Position numbers and translations under genes: made by a program. The notes under the pieces were generated by a model that searched no databases, was not told where the DNA came from, and was given only the letters and a program-made list of their open reading frames with translations. This document shows, piece by piece, positions 17,501-26,400 of a stretch of DNA of 37,439 nucleotides (positions are counted from its first letter, which is position 1; the number at the start of each line of letters is the position of its first letter). Source of the DNA: a virus; IMG/VR virus record IMGVR_UViG_3300005355_000013, positions 1 to 37,439 of that record; one strand, given 5' to 3'.

Positions 17501-20458
17501 GCCGCCGCCGTAGCCACCGTAGCCGGCCGTCCCCATGCCGCCGATGCCCATGCCGCCGAAGTTGCTGCCACCGTAGCCGCCGCCATAGCTGCTGCCCGAC
17601 AGGTCGAGGCCGACGCCCACGTTGGGACGGTCGGCGCCGGCGCCCACCCAGCCGTAGCTGCTGCGCGGCAGGTCGATCACGTTGTCCTGGCCTTTGCCGA
17701 CTGGAGGATCGACGGGCGGCACGGGGTCGGGGGGCGGGACCACGGGGGGGTCGACGGCGCTCGGGGTGGCCCCTTCCCAGGGGGGCGCCTGCGTGGCCGG
17801 GTTCCACTCCACGCCGTTAATCAGCCACTTCCCGCCGCCGCTCGGCGTGGGGAACAGGGTGGACCAGGCGGTACCGCTGGCGTTCTTGAGGGCGTCAGGG
17901 TCCGTCGGGGCCGGCGCCCCCTCGAACTGGCGCCATGGCTGGGGGTCCAGGTGCCCCTGCGTGATGCCGCCCACGGTGTAGGTGCCGTCGGGGTTCGGGG
18001 TCGCCATTCCCGGGGTCGGGAGCGTGGGCGTGACGCCTGTCGCTAGCGTCGTGCCGGTGACACTGGGCGTGGTGATCGTCGTGTCGGTGATCCCGGGAAC
18101 GGCGATGGGGGTCGCCGTGTAGGCGTCGGCGGCGTTCCCGGTGGCGTAGGGCGCGGTGAGCGTGGCGTTCACGTCCGCGCCGCGGCCCACGTCCTGCCCG
18201 CCGCCCACGGGGGGAAGCCAGGCCGGACGGGGCACGTTCGGCAGGGCGGCGTGCGGGATCGGGTACTGGAACTGCTTGAACATCCCGGGGATGTCCAGGG
18301 CGGGCAGGGTGTAGGGCGGCGTGGTCGGCGCCGGCGGCGCCTGGCCCGGCTGGATGGCCTGGGCGGAGAGCGCCCCGGGCGAGCCCGGAGGCGGCTCCTG
18401 GGATTGCTGGCCGCCGTAGCCCTGGCCCCCCATGCCCCCGAGGCCCTGGTTGCCCAGGCCGCTCCCGCCCCCACGGGACCCGTTGCCATAACCGCTGCCG
18501 CTGCTGTTGCCCGAGGCGCTACCGCTGCTGGTGCCTCGGCCGCCGCCCGGCGCCAGGGCATTGGCGGTCCGTGGGTCGAGGGCGCCGGGGTTCGCGCCCT
18601 GCATCGGGGCGTTCTGCGTCGGGAGCCACTGGCCGCCATACCCGCCGTAGCCGCCGTAGGGGTTGTCCCCGGTGCTCATGTAGGGGTTGAAGCCGGAGCC
18701 GAGGCCGCCCGCGGGGCCGCCGCCAAAGCCCAGGCCCGAGGCGCCCCCGTAGGTGCCCTGGCCGAAGAGGCCGCCGAGCCCGCCCGAGGTGGGGCCCATG
18801 CCCATGCCGGGGCCCATGCCCATGCCCTGCCAGCCGCCGTAGCTGCTGTAGTCGGGGGGCGCCCCCTCAAAGGGCGGGGCGGGGGCGCTGTCGTTCCCGC
18901 CGGTGTAGCCACCGCCGCCGTAGTCGAAGCCGAGCCCGCCCATGGGGTCGGGGATGCCGTAGGCCGCGTACAGGCCGCCGTAGCCGCCCGAGGGCATATC
19001 GTAGGAGGGGGCCTCGGGCATGCCGCCCTCGAACCCGGAGAAGGGCGGGATGCCGTTCATGCCCATCTCAGGGCCCATGCCGTGCGAGCCACCGGCGGTC
19101 ATGCCGCCCTCGGGCATCCCGGCGAAGCTGTCGTAGCCATCCCCCTCGGCCCGGCCGTAGGGACTGCCCATCCCCGACATGTCCTGCTCGCCCTGTAGGC
19201 CGTAGCCGTCCCCTGCGGGCATGGCGTAGGGACTGCCCATGCCCGACATGTCCGGCATTCCCTGCAGGCCGTAGCCGTCTTCGGCGGGCATCTCGGCGGG
19301 CGGGCTGTCCGGCCCCTGCAGGCCCTGCAGGCGGTAGCCCCGCCCGTCGGACAGGCCGGAGGGACTGCTCATCGCTCCCACGGACGCCGCCCACGGTTGG
19401 CCGTACCCACTGCTCATGCCCTGCATGCCGTAGGGGCTGTACATGCTGGAGAGGCCCTGCTGGCCGTAGCCGGCCTGGCTAGCCGCAAAGCCGCCGCCGG
19501 CGCCGCCGTACTGGCCCGAGATGCCGTAGGGATTGCCGCCACGGCTCATGCCCTGCAGGCCCATCCCCTGCAGGCCCATCCCCTGCAGGCCCATCCCAGG
19601 GTAGCCGCCGTAGCCGCCGCCGCCGCCGTAGCCACCCATGCCCGGCATGCCCATCCCCGGCATGCCCATGCCCTGCATGCCCCTGCCGGGGAAGCCGCCC
19701 ATGCCACCCATGCCCTGCATACCGGGCATGCCCATCCCCATGCCACCCATCCCCATGCCGCCCATGCCGCCGCTGTTTGGGCCGCGGGTGGCGCCGGGGA
19801 TCATCTGGCCCTGGTAGCCGATGCCCCGCAGGAAGTCGCGGGCGTTGACGTCCCCGCCCTGGAGGCCGAACGGGCCGCCGTGGCCCATCGTGATGTCCAG
19901 GTGCTGGAAGTTATCGGGCATGCCGGGATACTGGCCGAGCATGTCCATCCCGGGGTCGTTCACGTAGCCGATGACCTGGCCTTTACGGACGGGGCCGCGG
20001 GCCGTCATCTGCGCATGGGTGGCCTGGAACGAGAGACCGTTCGCGCCCTGCAAGACGAAGGACGGGACCGGCCCCGCCGGGCTGGGGATCTGGTTGGGGT
20101 TCTCCCCGACGTAGCCGTCGAAGGGCGCGTAGACGGGGGAGCCCCGCTTGACGAAGACGTCGATGCCGTTCCCAGGCGCCCATTTCTGGGTACCGTAAAT
20201 ACCGCCGGGATCGAGGGGCGAGGCGAAGCCACTCCCGTTGTCCTGGCCGCCCCGGCCCCCGCCCTGGCCGCCGGTGTTGCCACCGCTCCAGCCGCTCCGC
20301 TGCATCCCCCCGTAGCCACCGCCGTAGTTCCCGCTGTAGCCGAGGCCGTAGTCGCCGTAGCGGCTGCCGCCGTAGCCGCGACCGAAGTTCCCGTAGTCCT
20401 GCGGGTTCGCGCCGAAGTTCAGCTGCGCGTAGGGATCTCGGTCAAAGAGGGTCGGCAT
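14522..20458 (-). CDS. Giant Gly/Met/Tyr/Gln-rich virion protein with degenerate M23 domain
   Basis: A 1978-residue protein whose ATG overlaps the stop of the upstream gene (TGATG). Order: Gly/Tyr-rich N-terminus; M23-peptidase-like domain (residues about 90-195: GIDVFVKRGSPVYAPFDGYV, THAQM, GPVRKGQVIGYV, QHLDIT); Gly/Met repeats (230-310); DGYGLQG repeats (394-442); Ser/Gly-rich and Pro/Thr-rich linkers; a Gln-rich coiled coil (about 1030-1240); a charged region with a Gly-rich segment (1370-1580); QDQRYR/GYGG repeats (1655-1711); and a helical C-terminus. In the M23 domain the first zinc histidine is replaced (G96) and the final HxH is HLD (H186, D188), so activity is doubtful. The motif GQDVGxG occurs at 754, 1330 and 1574. 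Position suggests an ejected or periplasm-spanning internal protein. Extreme low complexity is unusual for a virion protein. Confidence 0.7.
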   Translation of the reverse strand: MPTLFDRDPYAQLNFGANPQDYGNFGRGYGGSRYGDYGLGYSGNYGGGYGGMQRSGWSGGNTGGQGGGRGGQDNGSGFASPLDPGGIYGTQKWAPGNGIDVFVKRGSPVYAPFDGYVGENPNQIPSPAGPVPSFVLQGANGLSFQATHAQMTARGPVRKGQVIGYVNDPGMDMLGQYPGMPDNFQHLDITMGHGGPFGLQGGDVNARDFLRGIGYQGQMIPGATRGPNSGGMGGMGMGGMGMGMPGMQGMGGMGGFPGRGMQGMGMPGMGMPGMGGYGGGGGYGGYPGMGLQGMGLQGMGLQGMSRGGNPYGISGQYGGAGGGFAASQAGYGQQGLSSMYSPYGMQGMSSGYGQPWAASVGAMSSPSGLSDGRGYRLQGLQGPDSPPAEMPAEDGYGLQGMPDMSGMGSPYAMPAGDGYGLQGEQDMSGMGSPYGRAEGDGYDSFAGMPEGGMTAGGSHGMGPEMGMNGIPPFSGFEGGMPEAPSYDMPSGGYGGLYAAYGIPDPMGGLGFDYGGGGYTGGNDSAPAPPFEGAPPDYSSYGGWQGMGMGPGMGMGPTSGGLGGLFGQGTYGGASGLGFGGGPAGGLGSGFNPYMSTGDNPYGGYGGYGGQWLPTQNAPMQGANPGALDPRTANALAPGGGRGTSSGSASGNSSGSGYGNGSRGGGSGLGNQGLGGMGGQGYGGQQSQEPPPGSPGALSAQAIQPGQAPPAPTTPPYTLPALDIPGMFKQFQYPIPHAALPNVPRPAWLPPVGGGQDVGRGADVNATLTAPYATGNAADAYTATPIAVPGITDTTITTPSVTGTTLATGVTPTLPTPGMATPNPDGTYTVGGITQGHLDPQPWRQFEGAPAPTDPDALKNASGTAWSTLFPTPSGGGKWLINGVEWNPATQAPPWEGATPSAVDPPVVPPPDPVPPVDPPVGKGQDNVIDLPRSSYGWVGAGADRPNVGVGLDLSGSSYGGGYGGSNFGGMGIGGMGTAGYGGYGGGGISAQAVGGGGYGGNTLSGGSYGGANANAGLQSVIQPYQQGLLTQETRRIDLASQNAQAQLALEQQRLQAQIQQYNQTNQQAQQQLTQRQQELDQNYATAQQQLQQQFAIHQDQNKLAQDQQRLDQEYRNAGLQIQRDGQQLQASMQTQQLNWQREQQRVEQAFQAQTQAVQQGWQTGERQGTQQFQTGERLGAQDFTAGQNEAQRQLQWQQLYQNWGLAQNEDAFKRQQALLQNQQFQQSQEQARQEAGTGRQMDLYQSALRNPWLQNLTGLAPQWNAAGGPANAGRAAAGGLGVALSGQTGTSGMSPSLARGLQTPLGPGPNMPTASGQNNPFQMGATTGTGQDVGVGSGWEHVPYPSLDSSGAFDSAADRLARDAAQRYESKPKRPLFGEVEPPPLTDETGEPIYEKLRKPPETPSRGEMQGFQEEYGFAPRLHEPAERQMLEDWRQARAKGWEWELPDESVFADGQPRFEDGSLMTDDEIADIQNSIRRPSKAAKPRRGKLGGGGRVGGALGGLVGLGPDIANIIQGPNPDAALPDIENPAARGWLQEHVPGVRGLQDLSDDPEWRRKHVPGYSAIYDAIFGGGQDVGAGADAFGQNNPYHMGNDVSQDSQATGQVIGDDAWLHGGVTQGNGVSMAQPLSQAFGGTQPSTQQQGRPSSGGGAGWQDQRYRPSGQGYGGYGQQYGGYSSQQSDQRYRGQPGYGQQYGGYGGYGSQMQDQRYRYPGSDQGQNIYSDPPAPGNGAQNQRWSYMPVGPGEQGPSPQMSNPMTYSPLSTGAIDPGGDMMYQQWLANPGTPKPGMGGPQDSWAPIGPGESAPYQGGSPLQTSPDTTPSGQNWQPPTQNWRNGMPWVNPAQSQYSLEQPYAGASGFNPGPVMQAPQTPNLPDWQSYMKMSPFERAAMRTQTEMSGQPWEQQTQAMRDSWNQNGAGPWSNPQNMSQMAMANMNPMDQIGFNQVLDTYGMSPQQYMQAHQRRQAPSRAAQVQLSARG
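15326..15496 (-). repeat. QDQRYR / GYGQQYGGY coding tandem repeat
   Basis: Within the 1978-residue protein (residues 1655-1711), [Q/S]DQRYR occurs three times, separated by Gly/Tyr/Gln spacers containing GYGQQYGGY twice. The pattern is about 25 residues long and imperfect. Confidence 0.85.
19133..19279 (-). repeat. DGYGLQG..DMSGMGSPY coding tandem repeat
   Basis: Residues 394-442 of the 1978-residue protein contain two near-identical copies of DGYGLQGxxDMSGMGSPY and a partial third (EGDGY). Period is about 23 residues. Confidence 0.85.
19529..19771 (-). repeat. Gly/Met low-complexity coding repeat
   Basis: Residues 230-310 of the 1978-residue protein are almost only Gly, Met, Pro, Gln and Tyr, with units GMGMPGM, GGMGG and a triple GLQGM run at 289-304. 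The DNA is a short-period GC-rich repeat. Confidence 0.9.
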
Positions 20459-23400
20459 CAGTAGTCTCCCAAGTACGGCGTCCCCTGCCAGCCGGTGCGG
20501 GGTAACGTATCGTAACTCCCCATCGGCAGGAGCCCGAACTGGCTACTGGCGACGGGGGCGGCTGACTCCCCACTCAGTTGGGACACGTCGGGGGTGGGAT
20601 CGTTCCGATGCTGCCACTCATCGTATGCCTGAGCCAGCATGAGGAGCGGGTTGCCGAGCGCCATCCAGGCGCCCTTCTTGGAGGGCGTGAGGAACTTGTT
20701 CGCCATGTTGGTGGAGTATTTCGTGGTCGAGCCCGGGTCGATGTTGTCGATCCCCAGTTCGTCGCGGATCGCCTTGCCAATCCGCGTCCCCCCGAGATAC
20801 CCCAGCAGACCGTGCTCGGCCTTAGCGCCCATCGTCTGCACGGCGTAGGGCAGGTCGGGGTCATTGGGGTTCAGGCTCTTGCTGTAGTCCTTGAGATGGG
20901 CGTGGGCCACCATCTCGCCCTTGGGGTTGTTGTAGATCCAGTACATCGAGGGCTCCTTGTCGCCGTCGGGGCTCGGCACCACCACCTTGTGGGGCCCGCC
21001 CGGCTCGGTCGGGAGCACCCCCAGGCCATTGAGGTATTTCGTGGCCTCGTTCTGCCAGTACCGCACCGCGGCCTGCCCAAGTTCCGGGAGCCCCTGCTCC
21101 TGCGGCCCCATGGTATTGGGGAACTCGCGGAGCGGGCGGTCGTACCAGGTGAGTTGCCCCCGCGGGCCAATGCGGGGCTTATCCAGCTTCTGGGGCGGGC
21201 CGTCAGCGATGGTGGGCGGGTGGGCCTGGGCCTGCCGCTCTGCGATCTGGCGCTCCACGGCCGCCTGGCCCTCGATGGCCTGCTGGATGTTGTGCGGAAT
21301 CTCGCCCGTCTGCCGGTACGCGGCCCACTGGTCGTCATCCATCCAGTAGGACGGGTGCTGCCGGTTGGCGCCCTCTTCAAGCCGTTGGTACGGGCGCTGC
21401 CCGTTGTTCTCGGCTTGCATTTCTCGCAGGCTGGTGTCGAACGCGGCATCCTCCGTGGGCGTGGCGGCGGCGGCCTGCTGCCGGATGGCATTGACGGCCC
21501 GCTGCTGCTCCCGCTCTGTGGCCGCCGCATCCTGGTAATCGGCGACCCATCCCGCCACGTTCTCGGGGGGGGCGCCCTCATCCTTGGCGTTCATGACATC
21601 ATCGCCCAGCCGCCGCAGGGGGCTGAGCCGAGGGTTAGGGTCGGGGCCCTCCGCTGGCAGCGGCGCGGGGGTGCCCAGGGGCTGGGGGTCGGGGATCGCC
21701 CGACTGCCGCGGTCCGCCGCCAGTTCGGGGCTGTGGAAGCGCTCGGGGTAATCGCCGGTCCCGATGTAGTGTTCCAGTTCGGCGTTGCGGGGGAGGCCGG
21801 GATCGCCGTACAGACTATTGGGCACATCCCCGTAGCCAAGGTACTGCTCTGCCTCGTGCGGCCTCATGCGGTCAATCACGGCCCGGGTGGCCGGGGGCAT
21901 CAGCCGATAGAGGTCCTCCAGGATGTGGCCGGGGTCCAGCCCTTGGCCGGCGCCCACGTCTTGCCCGCCGCCGAACTCCCCCAGCAGCGGCCGCGGGTCG
22001 GGGTTCTCGAACGAGCCCGTGAGAGGGCGAGGGAAGTAGTCCGTCCAGCCGGATGGCGCGGCGGACGGGCTACCCCCACCAAACTGTGGGGCGTACTGCT
22101 GGGTGTAGTGGTTGACGATGGGCGTGTAGTAGGTCGTCTCGGGCGGCGCTGCGGCCAGGCCGTGCCGCTGCACGTTCCCCATGCCCCAGTTGTAGGCGGC
22201 TAGGGCGTGGTCGCGGCTACCCCCGAACATGTCCAGGAGTTGCCCCATGTACCGGGCGCCGCCGTAGATGGACTGCTCGGGGTCGTAGGGGTCCGACACG
22301 CCGAGGTCGCGGGCGGTGCCGGGCATCAGTTGCGTGAGGCCTTGGGCGCCGGCGTCCGACCGGGCGCGGGGGTTCCAGGTGGACTCCTGCATGATGAAGC
22401 CCGACAGGAAGGCGGGGTCGATGCCGTACCGCTGGGCCGCCGCCTCCACCATCGGGCGGTAGGCGTCGGGGATCGGGGCGGCCTGTTGGCCGCTACCGAC
22501 GGGGGGCTTATCGGCCCGCGGCATATGGGCGAGGGGCCCGAGCCAGCCCGTGGGGTTCACCCGCTGGCCCTGGGGGTTCAGGGTCCGCACGTCGAGGTGG
22601 GGTCCGGTACTCGCCCCCGTGCTACCGACCTGGCCGACCTGCTGGCCAGCCCCCACGCGGTCGCCCTCCTGCACGTTCGTCGCGTCGAGGTGGCTTAGCT
22701 GCTGGCGCCACCCGTGCGGGTCCTGGACTTCGACCTGCAACCCGAGACCTTTTGGGTTGTAGCTGACGTTGCTCACCCATCCCGCCTCGGGGGACCGCAC
22801 GGGCGTCCCGCGAACGGCCTGGAGATCCACGCCGCGGTGCTGGCCTTCGAGGTCGACGTGCTCAAGCCACTTATGTCCAGTCCCGACGACACTTTGCGGG
22901 TCAATGGGCGGGAGCCAGCGGGGGTGGGAACCAGCGCTGGTTCTGGCGCTGGCGCCCCGTCCCACGTCCTGGCCCGTGCCGAGGCGCTGGTGCTCCCGAA
23001 TCCGACGGTACTGCTCCTCCTCGGGCAGGTCCCAGAAGCCTTCTTCGGGGGTGTTGCCGGTGTGCTGCCACTCGTCGATGGAGGCACGGTACGGGTCCCA
23101 TGTCCCGAGGTCCATGCTACTGCGGGGGCGCTCGCCCGACTCTTGGGCCGGGGCGAGGGGCCAGGCATTGGGGATGTCCCACGGCCCGTCGGGCCCGCCG
23201 CCCCACGGGCGCCAGTCCGTGTCCTGGTCACTCCACGGGCCCTGGTACCGCATCGAGGGGCGGCCGCCGGGGAACGTCCCCAGGAGCGGGGCCATGTTCT
23301 CGCCCTCGACGGGACGGCGCACTTCGTCCTCGCCGCGGCCCACGTCCTGGCCCATGCCCATGCCGCCGTAGCCGCCCATCCCCCCGTAGCCGCCCCCCAT

Positions 23401-26400
23401 GCCGCCGTAGCCGCCCATCTGCGGCTGCTGCATCGGCATCTGCTGCATGCCGCCGCCGTAGCCGCCCCCCATGCCCCCGCCGCCCCCGGGCAGGCCATTC
23501 CCGCCGCCGTAGCCGGGCATGCCCGCCATGCCAATCCCGGGGGTGCCGATGGTGACGGGGGTGGTGCGGAGGTCGCCCGTGGCGGCGCCCGGCATGTAGT
23601 GGACGGTGGCCTGGCTACCGGCGGGGATCATGAGGTTGCCGTTCGCCTCGTAGGGCTGCGCCCCGCGGGCCATGGAGAACTGGCCGGTGCGGCGGTCGAT
23701 GAGGCCCACGGCCCCGTGTTCGAGGGACAGCGCATCGGGGCGGTTGCGGTACTCGATGTCGGACTGGGCCTTCATGGTGTCCAGCCCCAGGCGCTGGGTA
23801 TCCAGGCCCAGCTTGCCTTGCTCAACGCCCAGGCGCTCCCGCTGGATCTGGGCGTCCGCCTCATCCTTCTTGGTCATCTGCTGGTAGGGCAGCAGGGCCT
23901 CTTCGTGGCGGGCCGCCGTGTTCTCCCGGTTGGCCGCGGTCACGTCGCGGGCGATGTCGTTCGCCGCTAGCTCCTGCGCCGTGGACTCCCGGTACTTACG
24001 GTCCAACTCCTCCTTCTTGAAGGCCAGTTGGGCGTTGTTGTAGTCCTGGTCGGCCTGATCCTTGGCGCTCAAGCTTTTGTGGAACGCCAGGGCCTGGTCG
24101 AGAGCGGCCTGGTTGCTGCCGCTGACCGTGTTGTGGATCTCCAGGTCGGCGTTGACCCGCGCCTGGGCGATGTCCAGTTGGGTCTTGGAGTTCAGCAGAT
24201 CGGTGGCCGTCACCGTCGTGCGGTTGGCCTGCTGGGCCGCGAGGGTGGCGGCGGCCTGGGCGTCACGGGACGCCCGGTCGTTGGCCGCCTGCACCGTCTC
24301 GCCCTGATAGGGCAACTGCGCATTGGCGGCGGAGACGTCGTGCCCGTACCGGGCCACGGCATTGGCGTCGGCGGCGGCCGCGGCGGTGGCCTTCTGGGCG
24401 TCGATCTGCGCTTGCTGATAGAGCGTCAGGCGGGGCTCGCTGATCTGCGTCTCTTTCCGCGTCTCGGGGTCCACGCTGTACAAGCCCCCGTCGGGGGTCG
24501 CCCGGTAGATGACGGGGGGCTTGCCCGGCTCCTGGACGACGCTCACGCCCTCGCCCAGGCTGTGCGCCTGCAGCGTCGGGCGGGCCGCGTTGGGGATCAG
24601 AGTGGCCTCACCCGTCGCGGGGTCGATGGAGTAGGAGATGCCCTCGGGGGTGGTGGTGATGCTGGGCATCTTCTTCTCGATGGCGCCCCGGCGGTACTGC
24701 TCGATCAGTTGCCACTGCTGCTCGGGCCCCGCCCGGTGGATGAGGTCGATGTAGTCCTCGGTGACACCCAGCCGCCGCAGTTCCCGCAGCGCCTGCTCGT
24801 AGGCGGCGCTCCCCGCGGCCTGGGCCTGGGTGCGTTGCCCGGCCTGCGCGGCCTGGAAGGCGGGCTCTCCCGCCCGGTTGGGCGGTGAGCCCGCGAGGGG
24901 GGCGGCCCCAGCCGACGACGCGGCCACGACGGGCGCCGCCGGCGCCATACCGCCCGTGCCGCCCGGGTTGATCGCCTGGCTCGGGCCGGGGGCGGCCCGT
25001 TGCGGGGCCACCGCGGGGGCCTGCGGGTTGCTGGTGCTCCAACTGGGCGGGCTGGGGTACTGCGGGCCCGGGGCGCCAATCGCCCCCGTGACGTAGCCCG
25101 CGGCCCCTGAGGCCAGGCCGCCGACGACATCGGCCGCCCCCGTGGCCAGGCCACCCACCGCCCGGGCGGCGCCCCCCACCACGTCGCCCACGCCCGAGGC
25201 CACGCCGCCGGCGGCTTCTGAGAGCGGCTGCGCCGGGTTCGGCCCGCGGGTATCGGCCGGAGGCGGCGCCACGGCCGGCGCCGCCGGCGCCTCGCCCTCG
25301 TCGGCAGCGTAGGCGGTCGTGGGCGCCAGGCCGGACGCCTGCGCCACCCCACCCAGCACGCTCTGGACCCGCGACCACAGTTCGTCGCCGATGGGCGGCG
25401 GCGCGGGCCGCGGTGGCGGAGCGGCCGCGCTGGCCTCACTGGTAGCCGGCCCCGGCGCAGCTGCGGTGGTATTCAGGGGAACCACCTGGCGGGTGCCGCC
25501 GATCAGGATGTCCTGCCCCTGGACGGCCAGTTGCTGCATGTTGCGGTACTGCACCCGGAAGGCGTTCGCCGCCTCGCTGTTGATGGAGGCGCGCCGATTC
25601 TCGGGGGTGGGGTTCCGCGACGGCCAGCCCAGGGGCTGCTCGCCCGCCATGTAGGTATAGGCAGCGAGGTCCTCGCCCTGCAGGCCCATCGCCTGGCCCT
25701 GCGCACGGGCGGGCTCGAACGCCTGCCGCAGCATGTAGCGGGTGGCGAACTCGGGGTTGCGGCGGTTCTCGTCGGAGATGCCCTTGCCGAGCCCCTGGTC
25801 GTGCATCTGGTAGAGGCCCTGGCTCTGGTAGCGGCCCGAGCGGGCCCGGTCGCCCTCCGCGTTGGGGTTGCCGCCCCGTGACTCCAGCATCGCCGCGGCG
25901 CCCATGATGGGGGCCATATGCGCATCCGCGCCCATCCGCAGGGCGAGGCTCATCAGCCCCCCCGGGCTGGCGGAGGAGGCCCCGCCGGGGGCCCCACCCG
26001 GGGACGGGGTGGCGTCGGCGGGTCCGGTGGCGCCTGTCGGCTCGACGCCGGCGGCCTGTTGCGAGAGCAGGGTGGCAGCGTCGAGCCCGGGGACGGGCTC
26101 GCGGAGCCGCAGGGGGCGGAGGTCCGAGCGGGCCGGGGTGATGCGGACGCGGCCCCCCGGGGCCGGCGCCTCCACCATTTGCCCCTCCCCGAGGTACAAG
26201 GCCATGTGGGTGTTGGCGCGGTTCATCAGGATGTCGCCGGGCTCGGGGGCGCCCTCCACGGGCGCGGCCATGCTCACGTAGGCGTTCGTGTCGGGGCGCC
26301 CCGGGATCCGCATGCCGAAGCCCCGCAGGATGCTGGTCACGAGCCCCGAGCAATCCACGCCGCGGTTGTCCCACTCGCCGAGGACGGGGGCTTGCGGGTT

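Noticed and set aside
19529-19771. CRISPR array or DNA-level tandem repeat
   Set aside because: The short-period repeats are in frame inside a coding gene and encode Gly/Met units; there are no spacers.
20578-23970. Plus-strand frames of 541 and 418 residues
   Set aside because: They lie opposite the SLT and M23 part of the 2294-residue gene and have shadow-type composition.
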